A DNA stretch of 64,000 nt from positions 547,501 through 611,500 of the forward strand of contig NZ_CP096670.1 in the NCBI RefSeq assembly GCF_023238625.1, in the 5' to 3' direction. The position numbers and the translations under genes are program-made. Source of the DNA: Agarivorans sp. TSD2052. Its GTDB lineage: Bacteria > Pseudomonadota > Gammaproteobacteria > Enterobacterales > Celerinatantimonadaceae. Every line of letters begins with the position of its first letter. Within the stretch, counting starts at the first letter, position 1. The notes beneath the pieces were generated by a model. The model saw only the letters and a program-made list of their open reading frames with translations. It did no database searches and was not told the DNA's origin. Of the stretch, positions 19,255 through 28,698 are shown one piece after another.

Positions 19255-20621
19255 GAGTTAAAGGTAACCCTGCTGGAAGAATACAGTTTCCTGTAAAAGA
19301 GAAAACAGCGCCTTTAGCCTTCTTTTTTCTTTGCTTGTACTCCATCGCTGTGCTTATTCGCCCGCATGAATTTTCCATTGCTACTTCCGAATACATAGTC
19401 GTTAAGGTTTTTGCGATCCTCTCTTTTACTTTTACTTTGTTGACGTTAAGGCCGATAAAACTACATGCTCAGCATTTTCTGTTACTTGGCTTGGTTCCAT
19501 TGATTATGGTTTCGGCCGTTTTGAATGGCTGGGGCGGTGGCGGAGTCATACAGGCGCAACGCTTATTCGTCAGTTCAATCATTCCGTTCTTCCTCTATAG
19601 TGCTTTGATTACTTCGCCAAATAGACAGCGTATGTTAATGCTGATATGTATCGCTGCAGCATTAATCATGGTTTACAACGGTCACATTCAGCAAGCCTCA
19701 TTTAACGGTAAATATGGCATCGGAATTGGTAATAGTATCACTGTCGGTCGAGAAGAAATGCGAATCACTTACCTTGGCTTCTTTAGTGATCCTAACGACT
19801 TAGGTATGTTTTTAGTGATGAATATGCCATTTGTCGCTTATTTCTATGGCCGGGGTGGGGCTATTGTAAAAATCGCAATGTTAGCGATTCTCGTGGCCTT
19901 TGGGTATGGCGTGTATATGACTGGCTCTAGGGGCACACTATTGGGTTCAGTGGCGGTTATCGGTATTTATTTCTTGATTAGCAATGCAGGTGCTCGCTTA
20001 GTGTTGTTCATTTCTTTAAGTGCGCCGATTGCGGCAACATTGCTGGCCTCTTTTGGCGGCTTATCTTCCTCTGAGTCCTCAGCAGCAGGTCGCCTCGACG
20101 CTTGGTACGATGGAATTCAAATGCTTATTCATAATCCCATGTTTGGTGTGGGCATGAGTAATTTTATCGATGAGCATGGCAAAGTCGCTCACAATTCTTA
20201 CGTGCATGTTGCCGCCGAACTGGGTATACCGGGGTATAGTTTTTGGGGCGGAGCTCTGGTGCTTAATATGCTGGTGGGTTATGCCATTTTGAAACGCTAT
20301 AACCGATTCCCCAATGAAGAAGACCCTGCGGATTTAGAGGTGTCTGAAGACACCTCTACACAATACCAAGAGGAAGCTAGCCTTAATAAAACGCTGTTCT
20401 ACTCTATGGTCGGCTTTATGGTCACCGCTTTCTTCTTGAGTCGTCAGTTTACTTTATTGATGTTTATTTTTATGGGGATGCAAACGGCGAGTCATCTTCG
20501 CTTGATGAAGCTTCGCCCGAATTTAGTGGAATTGTTTTCTGCAAAAATGGTGTGGCGATGTATGGGGTATAGTTGGGCGATTATTGTTGCCGTGTATATG
20601 ACGTTAAAAGTTGGCTTATAA
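19212..20621 (+). CDS. O-antigen polymerase/ligase family protein (Wzy-like)
   Basis: A protein of up to 469 residues with about ten membrane segments. The large periplasmic loop has GVGMSNFIDEHGKVAHNSYVHVAAELGIPG, the Wzy_C signature. Within this cluster it is the best candidate for the polymerase that links repeat units, or an exosortase-associated O-glycan ligase. The start is odd: no ATG or GTG exists before the first membrane segment, and the earliest usable codon is a TTG at 19212 inside the previous gene without a ribosome binding site. Translational coupling is likely. Confidence 0.82.
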   Translation: MEDKTIQTRQQNPLGVKGNPAGRIQFPVKEKTAPLAFFFLCLYSIAVLIRPHEFSIATSEYIVVKVFAILSFTFTLLTLRPIKLHAQHFLLLGLVPLIMVSAVLNGWGGGGVIQAQRLFVSSIIPFFLYSALITSPNRQRMLMLICIAAALIMVYNGHIQQASFNGKYGIGIGNSITVGREEMRITYLGFFSDPNDLGMFLVMNMPFVAYFYGRGGAIVKIAMLAILVAFGYGVYMTGSRGTLLGSVAVIGIYFLISNAGARLVLFISLSAPIAATLLASFGGLSSSESSAAGRLDAWYDGIQMLIHNPMFGVGMSNFIDEHGKVAHNSYVHVAAELGIPGYSFWGGALVLNMLVGYAILKRYNRFPNEEDPADLEVSEDTSTQYQEEASLNKTLFYSMVGFMVTAFFLSRQFTLLMFIFMGMQTASHLRLMKLRPNLVELFSAKMVWRCMGYSWAIIVAVYMTLKVGL

Positions 20622-20685
20622 GCTCTAAATAGGTAAATAGCTCTGTTAAATGGGGCTGTATAACAAAGGATTAACTAGGTTAAAA

Positions 20686-21573
20686 ATGCAATTATTTTAC
20701 TACAAGGATGAAGTGGGCAATTTTGGGGATGATTTAAACCCTTGGTTGTGGCCGCAATTACTGCCAGACTTTTTTAATGATGATCCCTCTGAGCAATTGG
20801 TGGGTATCGGCACATTACTTAATCATCGTTTACCTAGTAATAAAACCTTACATATTGTTGGCTCTGGTGTCGGTTATGGTCAGTTACCCAACGTCACCGA
20901 GCACTGGAAAGTACATGCGGTTAGAGGGCCTTACAGTGCCAAAGCACTGAATTTGGACCCCAGTACGGCCGTCACTGACTCTGCTCTTTTATTGAGAAAT
21001 GTAATGGAGCCTAACTATAAAGCTGATGGTGATATTGGCTTTATGCCCCACTATTTAAGTTGTCGCAGTGCTGATTGGCAAAACATCGCTGAAGCCTGTG
21101 GTTTCCGATTTATTTCTCCAGAATGGTCGGTCGACAAAGTCTTTGCTGAAATGGCGCAATGTAAATTTATGCTCACTGAAGCAATGCACGGGGCGATTGT
21201 TGCTGATGCTTTGCGCTTACCCTGGAAAGCGGTGATTTTGGGTGCTCATGTTAACCAAGTGAAGTGGCAAGACTGGCTCTCTACCGTTGATATGCGATAT
21301 AAGCCTGAAAAGGTACCTAATTATTTTTATTGTCAGCCAATCAGCACGGTTAACTCGATTAAAGACGAAATAAAGCGTCAATTGCAAAGTGCAGGCTTAG
21401 GCAAAAACTGGTACAAACCTAAACCGCGGAATTCGAGTGAGCAAACTCGCTCTGAGGTCTGTAGGAGCCTCAGTGCTATCGCTAGTAATGCCCAGGGTGA
21501 ACTGAGTAGTGAGCTCATCCAAAACAAACTAATTGTTCGCCTTAATCAATGCCTCGATGTATTACAGCAATAG
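20686..21573 (+). CDS. Polysaccharide pyruvyl transferase family protein
   Basis: A 295-residue protein from MQLFYYKDEVGNFGDDLNPWLWP, the typical opening of ExoV/WcaK-type pyruvyl transferases. Further family features are VGSGVGYG, AVRGPYSAKALN, TDSALLL, GFMPHY and the conserved LTEAMHGAIVADALRLPW. The family moves a pyruvyl group from phosphoenolpyruvate to a sugar as a ketal, adding negative charge to the polymer. The start at 20686 has an AGG six to eight bases upstream; a longer frame from 20650 has none. Confidence 0.87.
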   Translation: MQLFYYKDEVGNFGDDLNPWLWPQLLPDFFNDDPSEQLVGIGTLLNHRLPSNKTLHIVGSGVGYGQLPNVTEHWKVHAVRGPYSAKALNLDPSTAVTDSALLLRNVMEPNYKADGDIGFMPHYLSCRSADWQNIAEACGFRFISPEWSVDKVFAEMAQCKFMLTEAMHGAIVADALRLPWKAVILGAHVNQVKWQDWLSTVDMRYKPEKVPNYFYCQPISTVNSIKDEIKRQLQSAGLGKNWYKPKPRNSSEQTRSEVCRSLSAIASNAQGELSSELIQNKLIVRLNQCLDVLQQ

Positions 21574-21600
21574 CTTAGCAAAAGTGGGGAGTGGTAAATT

Positions 21601-22494
21601 ATGACCAGTACAGTCAGTATCATTATGCCAGCTTATAACGCGGCTGCATTTATCGGTAAGGCGATTGATTCGATACTTAATCAAGGGTTTAGTGATTACC
21701 AGATTATCGTGGTTGATGACGGTTCGAAGGATCATACTCTAGAGGTGTTAGAACAATACGCCGACGACATCACTTTAATCACGCAAGCAAATGGTGGCGC
21801 ATCGAAAGCTCGAAATACCGGGATTAAAGCGGCTACGGGTGATTTTATTGCCTTTTTAGATTCCGATGACCTATGGCGAACGCAAAAACTAGCATTACAA
21901 GTTGATGCGATGCAAAAAAATCCTAATTGGGTGGCTTGTTATACCGAAACTTCATACAAGGCCGATGAAGAGCGTAACGTTCAAGATGAAAGGATATCAG
22001 CGACCTTAGTCGGGAAAAGCTTACAGCAAGTGTTCCTGCATCCCTACTTGGTTACATCGTCATTTATGGTTCGACGAGAAATACTCGCTAAGGTTGGGGG
22101 GTTTGATGAAAGCTTAAAGACTGCTGAAGATATTGATTTGTACTTGCGTGTCGCGGAACAAGGTGTCATTGGCCAAGTGCAAAAAAGTTTAGTCTGGAAG
22201 GCTGACATCGAAGGTAGTTTAGGCAGTTTGTTGTCTTCCTATCAAGATAACCTCGATGTTGTTGACGCTTTTCTTGCACGCCAAGCAGAGATTGAGCAGT
22301 GGCGCAGCTTAGTTGGTAAAGTTAAGGCCAAGATTTTCTTTGACTGGGGTAAAGACTTGTTGTGGAATCAACAAGCTTATCCAGCCTTTAAAGTGCTTTC
22401 TCGCTCATTGTTGTTGAAGTTCAGTACGGCTACCATTTGGTTAATGATTAAAGCTCTCGTAAAAGGCATGTTGAATTCAATTAAGCCTGCTTAA
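21601..22494 (+). CDS. Glycosyltransferase family 2
   Basis: A 297-residue GT-A fold enzyme. The N-terminus has VSIIMPAYNAAAFIGKAI and VVDDGSKDHT for nucleotide binding, ANGGASKARNTG, and the metal-binding FLDSDDLW at about residue 92. The C-terminal third is helical without clear membrane segments. It probably adds one sugar of the repeat unit on the cytoplasmic face. A GGGGAGTGG ribosome binding site precedes the ATG. It converges with the flippase gene with 29 nt between stops. Confidence 0.92.
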   Translation: MTSTVSIIMPAYNAAAFIGKAIDSILNQGFSDYQIIVVDDGSKDHTLEVLEQYADDITLITQANGGASKARNTGIKAATGDFIAFLDSDDLWRTQKLALQVDAMQKNPNWVACYTETSYKADEERNVQDERISATLVGKSLQQVFLHPYLVTSSFMVRREILAKVGGFDESLKTAEDIDLYLRVAEQGVIGQVQKSLVWKADIEGSLGSLLSSYQDNLDVVDAFLARQAEIEQWRSLVGKVKAKIFFDWGKDLLWNQQAYPAFKVLSRSLLLKFSTATIWLMIKALVKGMLNSIKPA

Positions 22495-22523
22495 ATGACA
22501 AATGCCGACAGCGTAGACGCACC

Positions 22524-23969
22524 TTATTGGCTTCTCTTAAGCATCAATAGCATTTCCTTAATCGACTGTCGGTCTAACAACAGCATGAGGCCGACATAAG
22601 TTATGCCCCCCAGTGTAATTTGCATCACTAACTGGAGAGTTGTATTTAGGTCTAACATAGTTTTTGACGCGAATACCACGGCAAACATGGCAGCGCCAGC
22701 CAGCATCGGAGCGATCAGTAATTTTACAAACTGGCTAAATTGAGTCGCTAAAGCACGGCTATTTCGCCATGCTACGATCAAATAAGCTAAGGGAAAGCCA
22801 CATAGCCAAGCTAAGGCTAAACCTGTCGCTCCGTACTGTGCCGCGACAGATATACTGATCAGCATGATTACGACCATGAAGCACAGATTTATTAGCATGT
22901 GATTGACTTTTTTAAGGCTCTTTAGGGCAGGGTTGAACAGCTCTTCACTAAATCTTAAAGGCATTACCATTAACATAATGGTGGTGGGAATGATTGCTCC
23001 TAGCCATTTATCACCAAGTAATAATGGAATGACGAGATCGGTTACCGAAGCCAAACCCCAAAAAATAGGTAAGGTTAAACTAATACATAAACGTTGCGCT
23101 TTTAAGACGTACTTTGCTATCAGCTCTGGTTGGTCTTGAATTTGTGAAAATGCAGGAAATGCCACTTGCCTTAATAGGGGCATAATTTTTTTCTGCGGCA
23201 TTAAAGCTACTTGTAGGCCAATGGCGTATAGCCCCACTTCAGTGGGAGTCATTATACGACCGGCAATCGCTACGTCCATATGCATAAATACATAGAACAA
23301 TACCGATTGTATCGATAACATGCCGCCAAACTTTAGCATGGCGGTGATATCACTTATTTTAAAGCTAGGCAAAAAATTGATGGGTTTTGCAGCAAAGGTT
23401 AATGATGCGCGAAGACCAATAAAAATGATTTCGCCAATAACCAGCGACCAAAAGCCATAACCCATGTAGGCCATTACTAGGGTTAATATTGCGGCCACTA
23501 TATTAGAGATAGCGGCAATAATGGATACCCGTTTAAACTCCATATTTTTTGCGAGCAAGGCTGCCGGGATAACCTCAAGCGCCAAGATAATGAAACACCA
23601 AGCGTTTACCTTAAGAATGCTACTGACCATTTCTGATTGATAGTAACTGCCTGCGACATCTGCTAAAGAGTACTGAAGGGCAAAAAAGCCGAGGTGGCTA
23701 AGAATAATCGCGCCAAATAGCTGCTTGAGGCTTTGCTTACTTAAGTTTTTTTCCTGAATGATTGATGACGCAAACAAAGAACCCAATAACAGGTTTAAAA
23801 AACCAAAGAGCACGTCTGACATAGCCACTACGCCATAATCATCGGGGCTTAGTAAGCGGATAACCCAGAAGGTCATTGCCCAGCGTAGTAGTTGGGTTAC
23901 AATTTTTCCCATCGCTACCCATTTTAAAGATGATAAAACTTGGCTTTTTAAATTAGCATTTTTAGTCAT
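22524..23969 (-). CDS. Wzx-type polysaccharide flippase (MOP superfamily, WzxC-like)
   Basis: A 481-residue integral membrane protein with about 12-14 helices. The opening SSLKWVAMGKIVTQLLRWAMTFWVIRLLSPDDYGVVAM is the usual start of the WzxC/polysaccharide synthase group. The segment MHMDVAIAGRIMTPTEVGLYAIG is also typical. It should flip lipid-linked repeat units across the inner membrane. It follows the PP-loop gene on the minus strand after 29 nt, so the two probably form a transcript opposed to the rest of the sugar block. Confidence 0.9.
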   Translation of the reverse strand: MTKNANLKSQVLSSLKWVAMGKIVTQLLRWAMTFWVIRLLSPDDYGVVAMSDVLFGFLNLLLGSLFASSIIQEKNLSKQSLKQLFGAIILSHLGFFALQYSLADVAGSYYQSEMVSSILKVNAWCFIILALEVIPAALLAKNMEFKRVSIIAAISNIVAAILTLVMAYMGYGFWSLVIGEIIFIGLRASLTFAAKPINFLPSFKISDITAMLKFGGMLSIQSVLFYVFMHMDVAIAGRIMTPTEVGLYAIGLQVALMPQKKIMPLLRQVAFPAFSQIQDQPELIAKYVLKAQRLCISLTLPIFWGLASVTDLVIPLLLGDKWLGAIIPTTIMLMVMPLRFSEELFNPALKSLKKVNHMLINLCFMVVIMLISISVAAQYGATGLALAWLCGFPLAYLIVAWRNSRALATQFSQFVKLLIAPMLAGAAMFAVVFASKTMLDLNTTLQLVMQITLGGITYVGLMLLLDRQSIKEMLLMLKRSQ

Positions 23970-23998
23970 GATGCAGCTTGTTGCTCGCTTAGGTAGGT

Positions 23999-25201
23999 TT
24001 AGTGGTATTGCTTGGGATGGTATAAACCTAAGCGTGCCAAAACAAATTTCACTGGTTTTTTTGCATTTTTTAAGGCTATGTTTGGAGTGCCTTTCAAATA
24101 TAAAAAAGCTGCTAATAAATAATGCTTAAAAGAAAAATAATACCGTTGCTGCTTAGCCCATAGCACAATTTCTTTTAATAGAGGGTCCTTGCTGATGAGC
24201 ATGTCTGCAATAAACTGATCTTTGTGTTGCTGGTATACAGCCATATCAAAACTGTCTTGGTATAGGCTGAGCTTATCTGCAATATCAAGTGTTAATAGTG
24301 TACGTAAACACTTTTCACAGTGTGAGCAGTTTTGTGCCAGATCGCCTTTTACGCACACATCTAATACTTTAAAAGAGTGTGAGTTATAACTTATTCTTAA
24401 GGTTTTCTCTACTCTCGAATATTCACTCCCTACTGAGTGGCTTTGCAAAGATTCGGTTGACAGTAGGGGTAAACTAAATACGTCACTATAGGCCATGTCA
24501 TAACTTGAGCCGACATAGAGATCTTGATAGCTGTAGGCGGATGAATAAAGAAAGTGGCCAATATGTTTTTGAAATAAAAGCGGAATTGCAGCATTTCGAA
24601 TGGTATGAGTCAGCTGGAAATCTAGCGCCCGCTTGTAAAAGTCATTCATATTAGAGTTCACCATAATGAATGGCAGTTTCCAAGTGCTAGCAGAGTGCTT
24701 CAATTGTTCGTAACGTTCTCTAAACAAACGCTCTTTACCTAAACCGTGTGAACCCACATTGTTATACAATAAATGGCTTATTTTTAGCGCTGACGGTGTG
24801 GAGTCTGCGAAGTAGTCGGTAATCGTACAGAAAGAATCGACCCCCGCGGAGAAGCCTGAAATCACCCCCGTTGCCGAGTTTGATTTATTACAGCAGTGGT
24901 CTGCTGTAATAGTAATGCGCTGTAGTTTAGGGATTTGTTGAATAACCAGCGTTTGGTAAGCGTTATTAAGGTTGAACAATAGCTGCTCTGAAACGCTGCC
25001 TGAGACATGGATGCTTTCGTTGGCTAACATTGCGGGGAGCAGCAGAGAAACTAAAGCAGTGTCAGCGCTATTGGAGACGCTTAAGTTGGCAGAGTGGCTG
25101 ATTTCAAACCATAATTGCTGTGCTTGACCTTTAAGATCAAAGTTAACCTGATAAACAATCGCTCCCTCTTTAGGGACAATTGAAACTGGACCGATGTCCA
25201 T
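23999..25201 (-). CDS. PP-loop ATP pyrophosphatase-like protein with a Cys cluster
   Basis: A 400-residue protein I do not recognise by name. Near residue 115 it has SGFSAGVDSF, which fits the PP-loop (SGGxDS) of the N-type ATP pyrophosphatases (QueC, GMP synthetase, NAD synthetase, WbpG). Near residue 290 it has CSHCEKCLRTLLTL, a Cys cluster like the zinc site of QueC. Such enzymes adenylate a carboxylate or carbonyl, often for amidation. An uncharacterised N-terminal domain of 110 residues precedes the PP-loop. In this locus a plausible but unproven role is amidation of a sugar acid such as GalNAcA. An AAGGA site precedes the ATG. Confidence 0.6.
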   Translation of the reverse strand: MDIGPVSIVPKEGAIVYQVNFDLKGQAQQLWFEISHSANLSVSNSADTALVSLLLPAMLANESIHVSGSVSEQLLFNLNNAYQTLVIQQIPKLQRITITADHCCNKSNSATGVISGFSAGVDSFCTITDYFADSTPSALKISHLLYNNVGSHGLGKERLFRERYEQLKHSASTWKLPFIMVNSNMNDFYKRALDFQLTHTIRNAAIPLLFQKHIGHFLYSSAYSYQDLYVGSSYDMAYSDVFSLPLLSTESLQSHSVGSEYSRVEKTLRISYNSHSFKVLDVCVKGDLAQNCSHCEKCLRTLLTLDIADKLSLYQDSFDMAVYQQHKDQFIADMLISKDPLLKEIVLWAKQQRYYFSFKHYLLAAFLYLKGTPNIALKNAKKPVKFVLARLGLYHPKQYH

Positions 25202-25496
25202 ACAGCGTTTTCCTTAACACGAGTTTATCATCTAATGATGCTTAGGCTAACGTATCTTAAGTGAAATTAGTAGTTAGCTTAGCGTTTATATTTGGATCAA
25301 TTTAGCGGTAAAATGGGGGATTAGGGTATCGATTTATTACAAGTGTTCAAACAGGCTAAAAGATGCTTGTCGCCCGCTTAGATGTTAGGCTTGTTGTCAT
25401 ACTGGCAAGCAGCTATTGATTGAAAGCAAAGATGCTTTTATTCCTTACTCTGCAGTTTCTCGCTATTTAATTATCATACGGACATGGAAGCCACTG

Positions 25497-26843
25497 ATGG
25501 CCATTTACCCATCTTTTTTACGTAAGGTCTTAATGCCCGGCTACGAGGCAGTTAAAGGCAAAGAGTTATTAAAACACTTAGGCGCATACGAACAACGCTT
25601 AAGTTGGTCAAAAGAGCAATTGTTGGCACATCAATGGCTAGAGTTGCAAAAACTGTTAACTCACGCCTTCCAAAATACTCAATATTACCCACGAGTTTGG
25701 GCTGAAGCGGGGATCTCTGATGTTCGTGATATCGCTAATTTAAGTGACTTTCAGCAACTGCCTATTGTGACAAAAAACGACATTAAACAGTACTACGCAG
25801 AGTTTGTCTCGGTTAAGCACCCCAATAATATTCGTAAATCAACAGGCGGCTCGACGGGGCAACCATTTCATTTTGAATTAGACCTTAACAGTAATACTCG
25901 TCGAGAAGCGGTGATGTGGCGTGGTTATGGCTGGTTGGGCGCTGGATTAGGGCAAAAAACCTTATATCTATGGGGAGCCGATTTAGGCCAGCCGTCGCGT
26001 TTTAAAGTCATCAAAAATGCGCTCTACCATGGCTTCTATAACCGAAAAATGCTTAATTCTTTTGCTATGAACAATAGCAATAAGCAGCAATATGTTGATG
26101 ATATTAATGGCTACCAGCCGACGGCGGTGGTGTCTTATGTCAATCCTTTATTTGAGTTGGCGCGATTTATTAATGACAACAAAATTAAGGTATGGCGGCC
26201 AAAAACTATTTTAACGGGTGCTGAGCCTTTACATGATTTTCAGCGCGAAGAAATAGAACGAGCCTTTAATGCTCCGGTTTATAATACCTTTGGCTGCAGA
26301 GAATTCATGTTAATGGCGGCAGATTGCCAAGAACACCGTCAGTTGCACATCAATATTGATCATTTAGTTGTTGAAACTATTGATGATAGAGGCAATGCGC
26401 TTACAGGAAGCAGCGGTGATTTATTGGTGACTGATTTGTATAACTACGGTATGCCCTTGATTCGTTACGTTAACGGAGATAGAGCTACTTTGGTGGAGCA
26501 GGCTTGCAGCTGTGGAAATCCTTTGCCAATTATGTCCAGCATAGATGGTAGAAAACTTGATATCATTAAAACGCCGTCTGGCGGCAGTATACCTGGAGAG
26601 TTATTCCCTCATTTGTTCAAAGAGTTTGCTGGGATCTCGCGCTTCCAAATTATTCAGCAGCAACTTGATCAAATCACCATGAAAATAGTCGCCAATGAGC
26701 AGTTTGGCGAAGCCGATAAAGAAATGATTAGTCAAGAAATCAATAAATATAGTCACGGCGAGCTGGGCCTCAATTTTGAGCTGGTGGATGATATCCCCTT
26801 AACCGTAAGCGGCAAACATAGGGTAACCATTTGTGAAGTCTAA
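25497..26843 (+). CDS. PaaK/CapK-like adenylate-forming ligase
   Basis: A 448-residue protein of the phenylacetate-CoA ligase family. The ATP-binding loop KSTGGSTGQPFHFELD lies near residue 118. NTFGCREFMLMA and MPLIRYVNGDRA follow, and the C-terminal lid ends with VSGKHRVTICEV. Family members adenylate a carboxylic acid; CapK-type relatives are frequent in capsule loci, where the substrate is mostly unknown. The frame is open to 25416, but the ATG at 25497 has a GGAAG site six bases upstream and starts the conserved region. It is divergent from the PP-loop gene. The roughly 295 bases between the two start codons hold presumed promoters but no motif I can name. Confidence 0.82.
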   Translation: MAIYPSFLRKVLMPGYEAVKGKELLKHLGAYEQRLSWSKEQLLAHQWLELQKLLTHAFQNTQYYPRVWAEAGISDVRDIANLSDFQQLPIVTKNDIKQYYAEFVSVKHPNNIRKSTGGSTGQPFHFELDLNSNTRREAVMWRGYGWLGAGLGQKTLYLWGADLGQPSRFKVIKNALYHGFYNRKMLNSFAMNNSNKQQYVDDINGYQPTAVVSYVNPLFELARFINDNKIKVWRPKTILTGAEPLHDFQREEIERAFNAPVYNTFGCREFMLMAADCQEHRQLHINIDHLVVETIDDRGNALTGSSGDLLVTDLYNYGMPLIRYVNGDRATLVEQACSCGNPLPIMSSIDGRKLDIIKTPSGGSIPGELFPHLFKEFAGISRFQIIQQQLDQITMKIVANEQFGEADKEMISQEINKYSHGELGLNFELVDDIPLTVSGKHRVTICEV

Positions 26844-27960
26844 CCCTGAAATGGTGATAATTACCAACTTGTACCCTCTGCCTTGGGAACCAAACCGTGG
26901 CAAATTTAATCATCAGCAGTTTGAGTTACTCAAATCTAGTTATCAGTTAAGTATTTTGGTTCCAGTCGCGTTTCTTGAGTGGTTCAAGCATCGTAAACAG
27001 ATTCGCCAAACCGAAACGCTGCGTTATGTACCTTATTTTTATACACCTAAGTTAGCGCGTCGCTTTTACAGCCTTATGATGTTTTTATCGTTGTTGCTGC
27101 ATAGTGGCTTTTGGTTAAGGCGTAAACGACCAAAAATTTTGATGGCCAGTTGGGCGTTTCCTGAAGCGGTGGCCTCGAGTTGGTTAGCGAAGTTACTTGG
27201 CGCTCGGTTTTTCTTTAAGGTACATGGTAGTGACATTAATCTATTAGCCAAGGATCCTGCTCGCGCCAAACAAATCAAAAAAGCCAGTGTGAGTGCGCTA
27301 GGCATTTTATCGGTATCACAAGCGTTAGCGAAGGAAATGGTCGGCTTAGGAATTGAACATGCCAAAATTTCGGTGATCTATAACGGTGTTGATCACCAAA
27401 AGTTTGGTGGTGTGACAGCACGCCCTTTTCGTCAAAACTATGTACTTTATGTCGGTAATTTGAAAGCGGATAAGGGCGTGTTGGAGCTATACCAAGGCTT
27501 CGCTCAAATTGCTAGCGAACAACCCGCATTGCAGTTGGTTTACGCTGGTACCGGAGCAATGAAAAGAATCATTGAGCAGCAAGCTGACGCAGATGACTTG
27601 GCTAAACGGGTCCATTTTCTGGGCTCAGTTGAGCATGCTTTATTACCCGCTTGGGTTGCTCATGCTGATTTACTGGCATTACCCAGCTATGCTGAAGGAG
27701 TGCCGAACGTAGTGCTAGAAGCAATGGCTTGTGGCACACCTGTGCTGGCAACGTCTGTTGGTGGTATTCCTGAGGTAGTTGATGAGGCCTGCTGTGGCGT
27801 ATTGATTCCGCCGCAAGATAGCATAGCCGTTGCGCAAGGCTTGCAACAAATATTGGCTAGGAAATGGGACAAGCAAACCATTAAGCAGCACGCTAGTCAG
27901 TTTTCTTGGCAAACTAATCAGCAGCAGTTTTTAAGTATGTTGAAAAATGGCGAAGCTTAA
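26833..27960 (+). CDS. Glycosyltransferase family 4
   Basis: A 375-residue GT-B enzyme. The acceptor-binding N-domain starts VIITNLYPLPWEPNRGKFNHQQ. The linker SQALAKEMVGLG leads to VIYNGVD. The donor domain has YVGNLKADKGVLEL and the family EX7E motif in EGVPNVVLEAMACG. It starts at GTG, overlapping the previous stop by 11 nt, with AGGGT eight bases upstream, so the two genes are translationally coupled. The sugar transferred cannot be read from sequence. Confidence 0.93.
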   Translation: MKSNPEMVIITNLYPLPWEPNRGKFNHQQFELLKSSYQLSILVPVAFLEWFKHRKQIRQTETLRYVPYFYTPKLARRFYSLMMFLSLLLHSGFWLRRKRPKILMASWAFPEAVASSWLAKLLGARFFFKVHGSDINLLAKDPARAKQIKKASVSALGILSVSQALAKEMVGLGIEHAKISVIYNGVDHQKFGGVTARPFRQNYVLYVGNLKADKGVLELYQGFAQIASEQPALQLVYAGTGAMKRIIEQQADADDLAKRVHFLGSVEHALLPAWVAHADLLALPSYAEGVPNVVLEAMACGTPVLATSVGGIPEVVDEACCGVLIPPQDSIAVAQGLQQILARKWDKQTIKQHASQFSWQTNQQQFLSMLKNGEA

Positions 27961-28060
27961 AATAGATAAGTTAATGAATTGCTGGGGCTAAGCTGGTATT
28001 TTGTTACACTCAGCGGCTGGTTTTAACCCGAAATGATTGGCGCAAACGGATTTGTAGTTA

Positions 28061-28693
28061 ATGTTAAATAAGATCAAATATCTTATACGCGATAAGGTCC
28101 TTCCAGATCGTTGGTTTTTGATAAAAAAAAGCTCGCCAAAGGCAGCTTTATATCTAACCTTCGATGACGGACCTTACCCAGAATTTACCACCTCATTATT
28201 GGCGTTGTTGGCTAAATACAACGCCAAGGCGACGTTTTTCGTATTAGGCGCTCGAGCAGAGAAGTTCGTTGATTTAACTACGCAAATCGTTCAAGAGGGG
28301 CATGTGCTTGCCAACCATTCGTATAATCATCCTCGATTTGATCAAATAGCTATCACCGAACGCAACCAACAAATTGAATTAACCAATCATGCGATTAAGC
28401 AATTGACTAACCAAAACTGTCGTTTGTTTCGTTCTCCGCAAGGGCGTTGGGATTGGCCATTATTGGTTTATTTGATTCGCCGTGGCATAACCGCTGTGCA
28501 TTGGAGTCGTGACTCCCTCGATTACCAAAAAGACCCAACAGAGACCTTAATTAAGCGTTTCAACGATCAGCCTGTTAAAGCGGGCGATATTATTCTTTTT
28601 CACGATGACAATGACTTGTGTATTGAAGCTTTAGCGGTTCTGATTCCGCAGTGGCAAGCGCAGGGTTTTGAACTTAAAGCATTGGAGAGCTAA
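28061..28693 (+). CDS. Polysaccharide deacetylase (NodB homology domain), short
   Basis: A 210-residue single-domain NodB protein. Motif 1 is LTFDDGPYPEFT (catalytic Asp and metal Asp). Motif 2 is LANHSYNHPRFD with the two metal histidines. RSPQGRWDWP corresponds to motif 3, and ILFHDD to the C-terminal His motif. It has no signal peptide, so it probably acts in the cytoplasm or is peripheral to the membrane, removing acetyl groups from lipid-linked sugars. It begins 100 nt after the previous gene; the next gene follows after 5 nt. Confidence 0.9.
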   Translation: MLNKIKYLIRDKVLPDRWFLIKKSSPKAALYLTFDDGPYPEFTTSLLALLAKYNAKATFFVLGARAEKFVDLTTQIVQEGHVLANHSYNHPRFDQIAITERNQQIELTNHAIKQLTNQNCRLFRSPQGRWDWPLLVYLIRRGITAVHWSRDSLDYQKDPTETLIKRFNDQPVKAGDIILFHDDNDLCIEALAVLIPQWQAQGFELKALES

Positions 28694-28698
28694 CGTAA

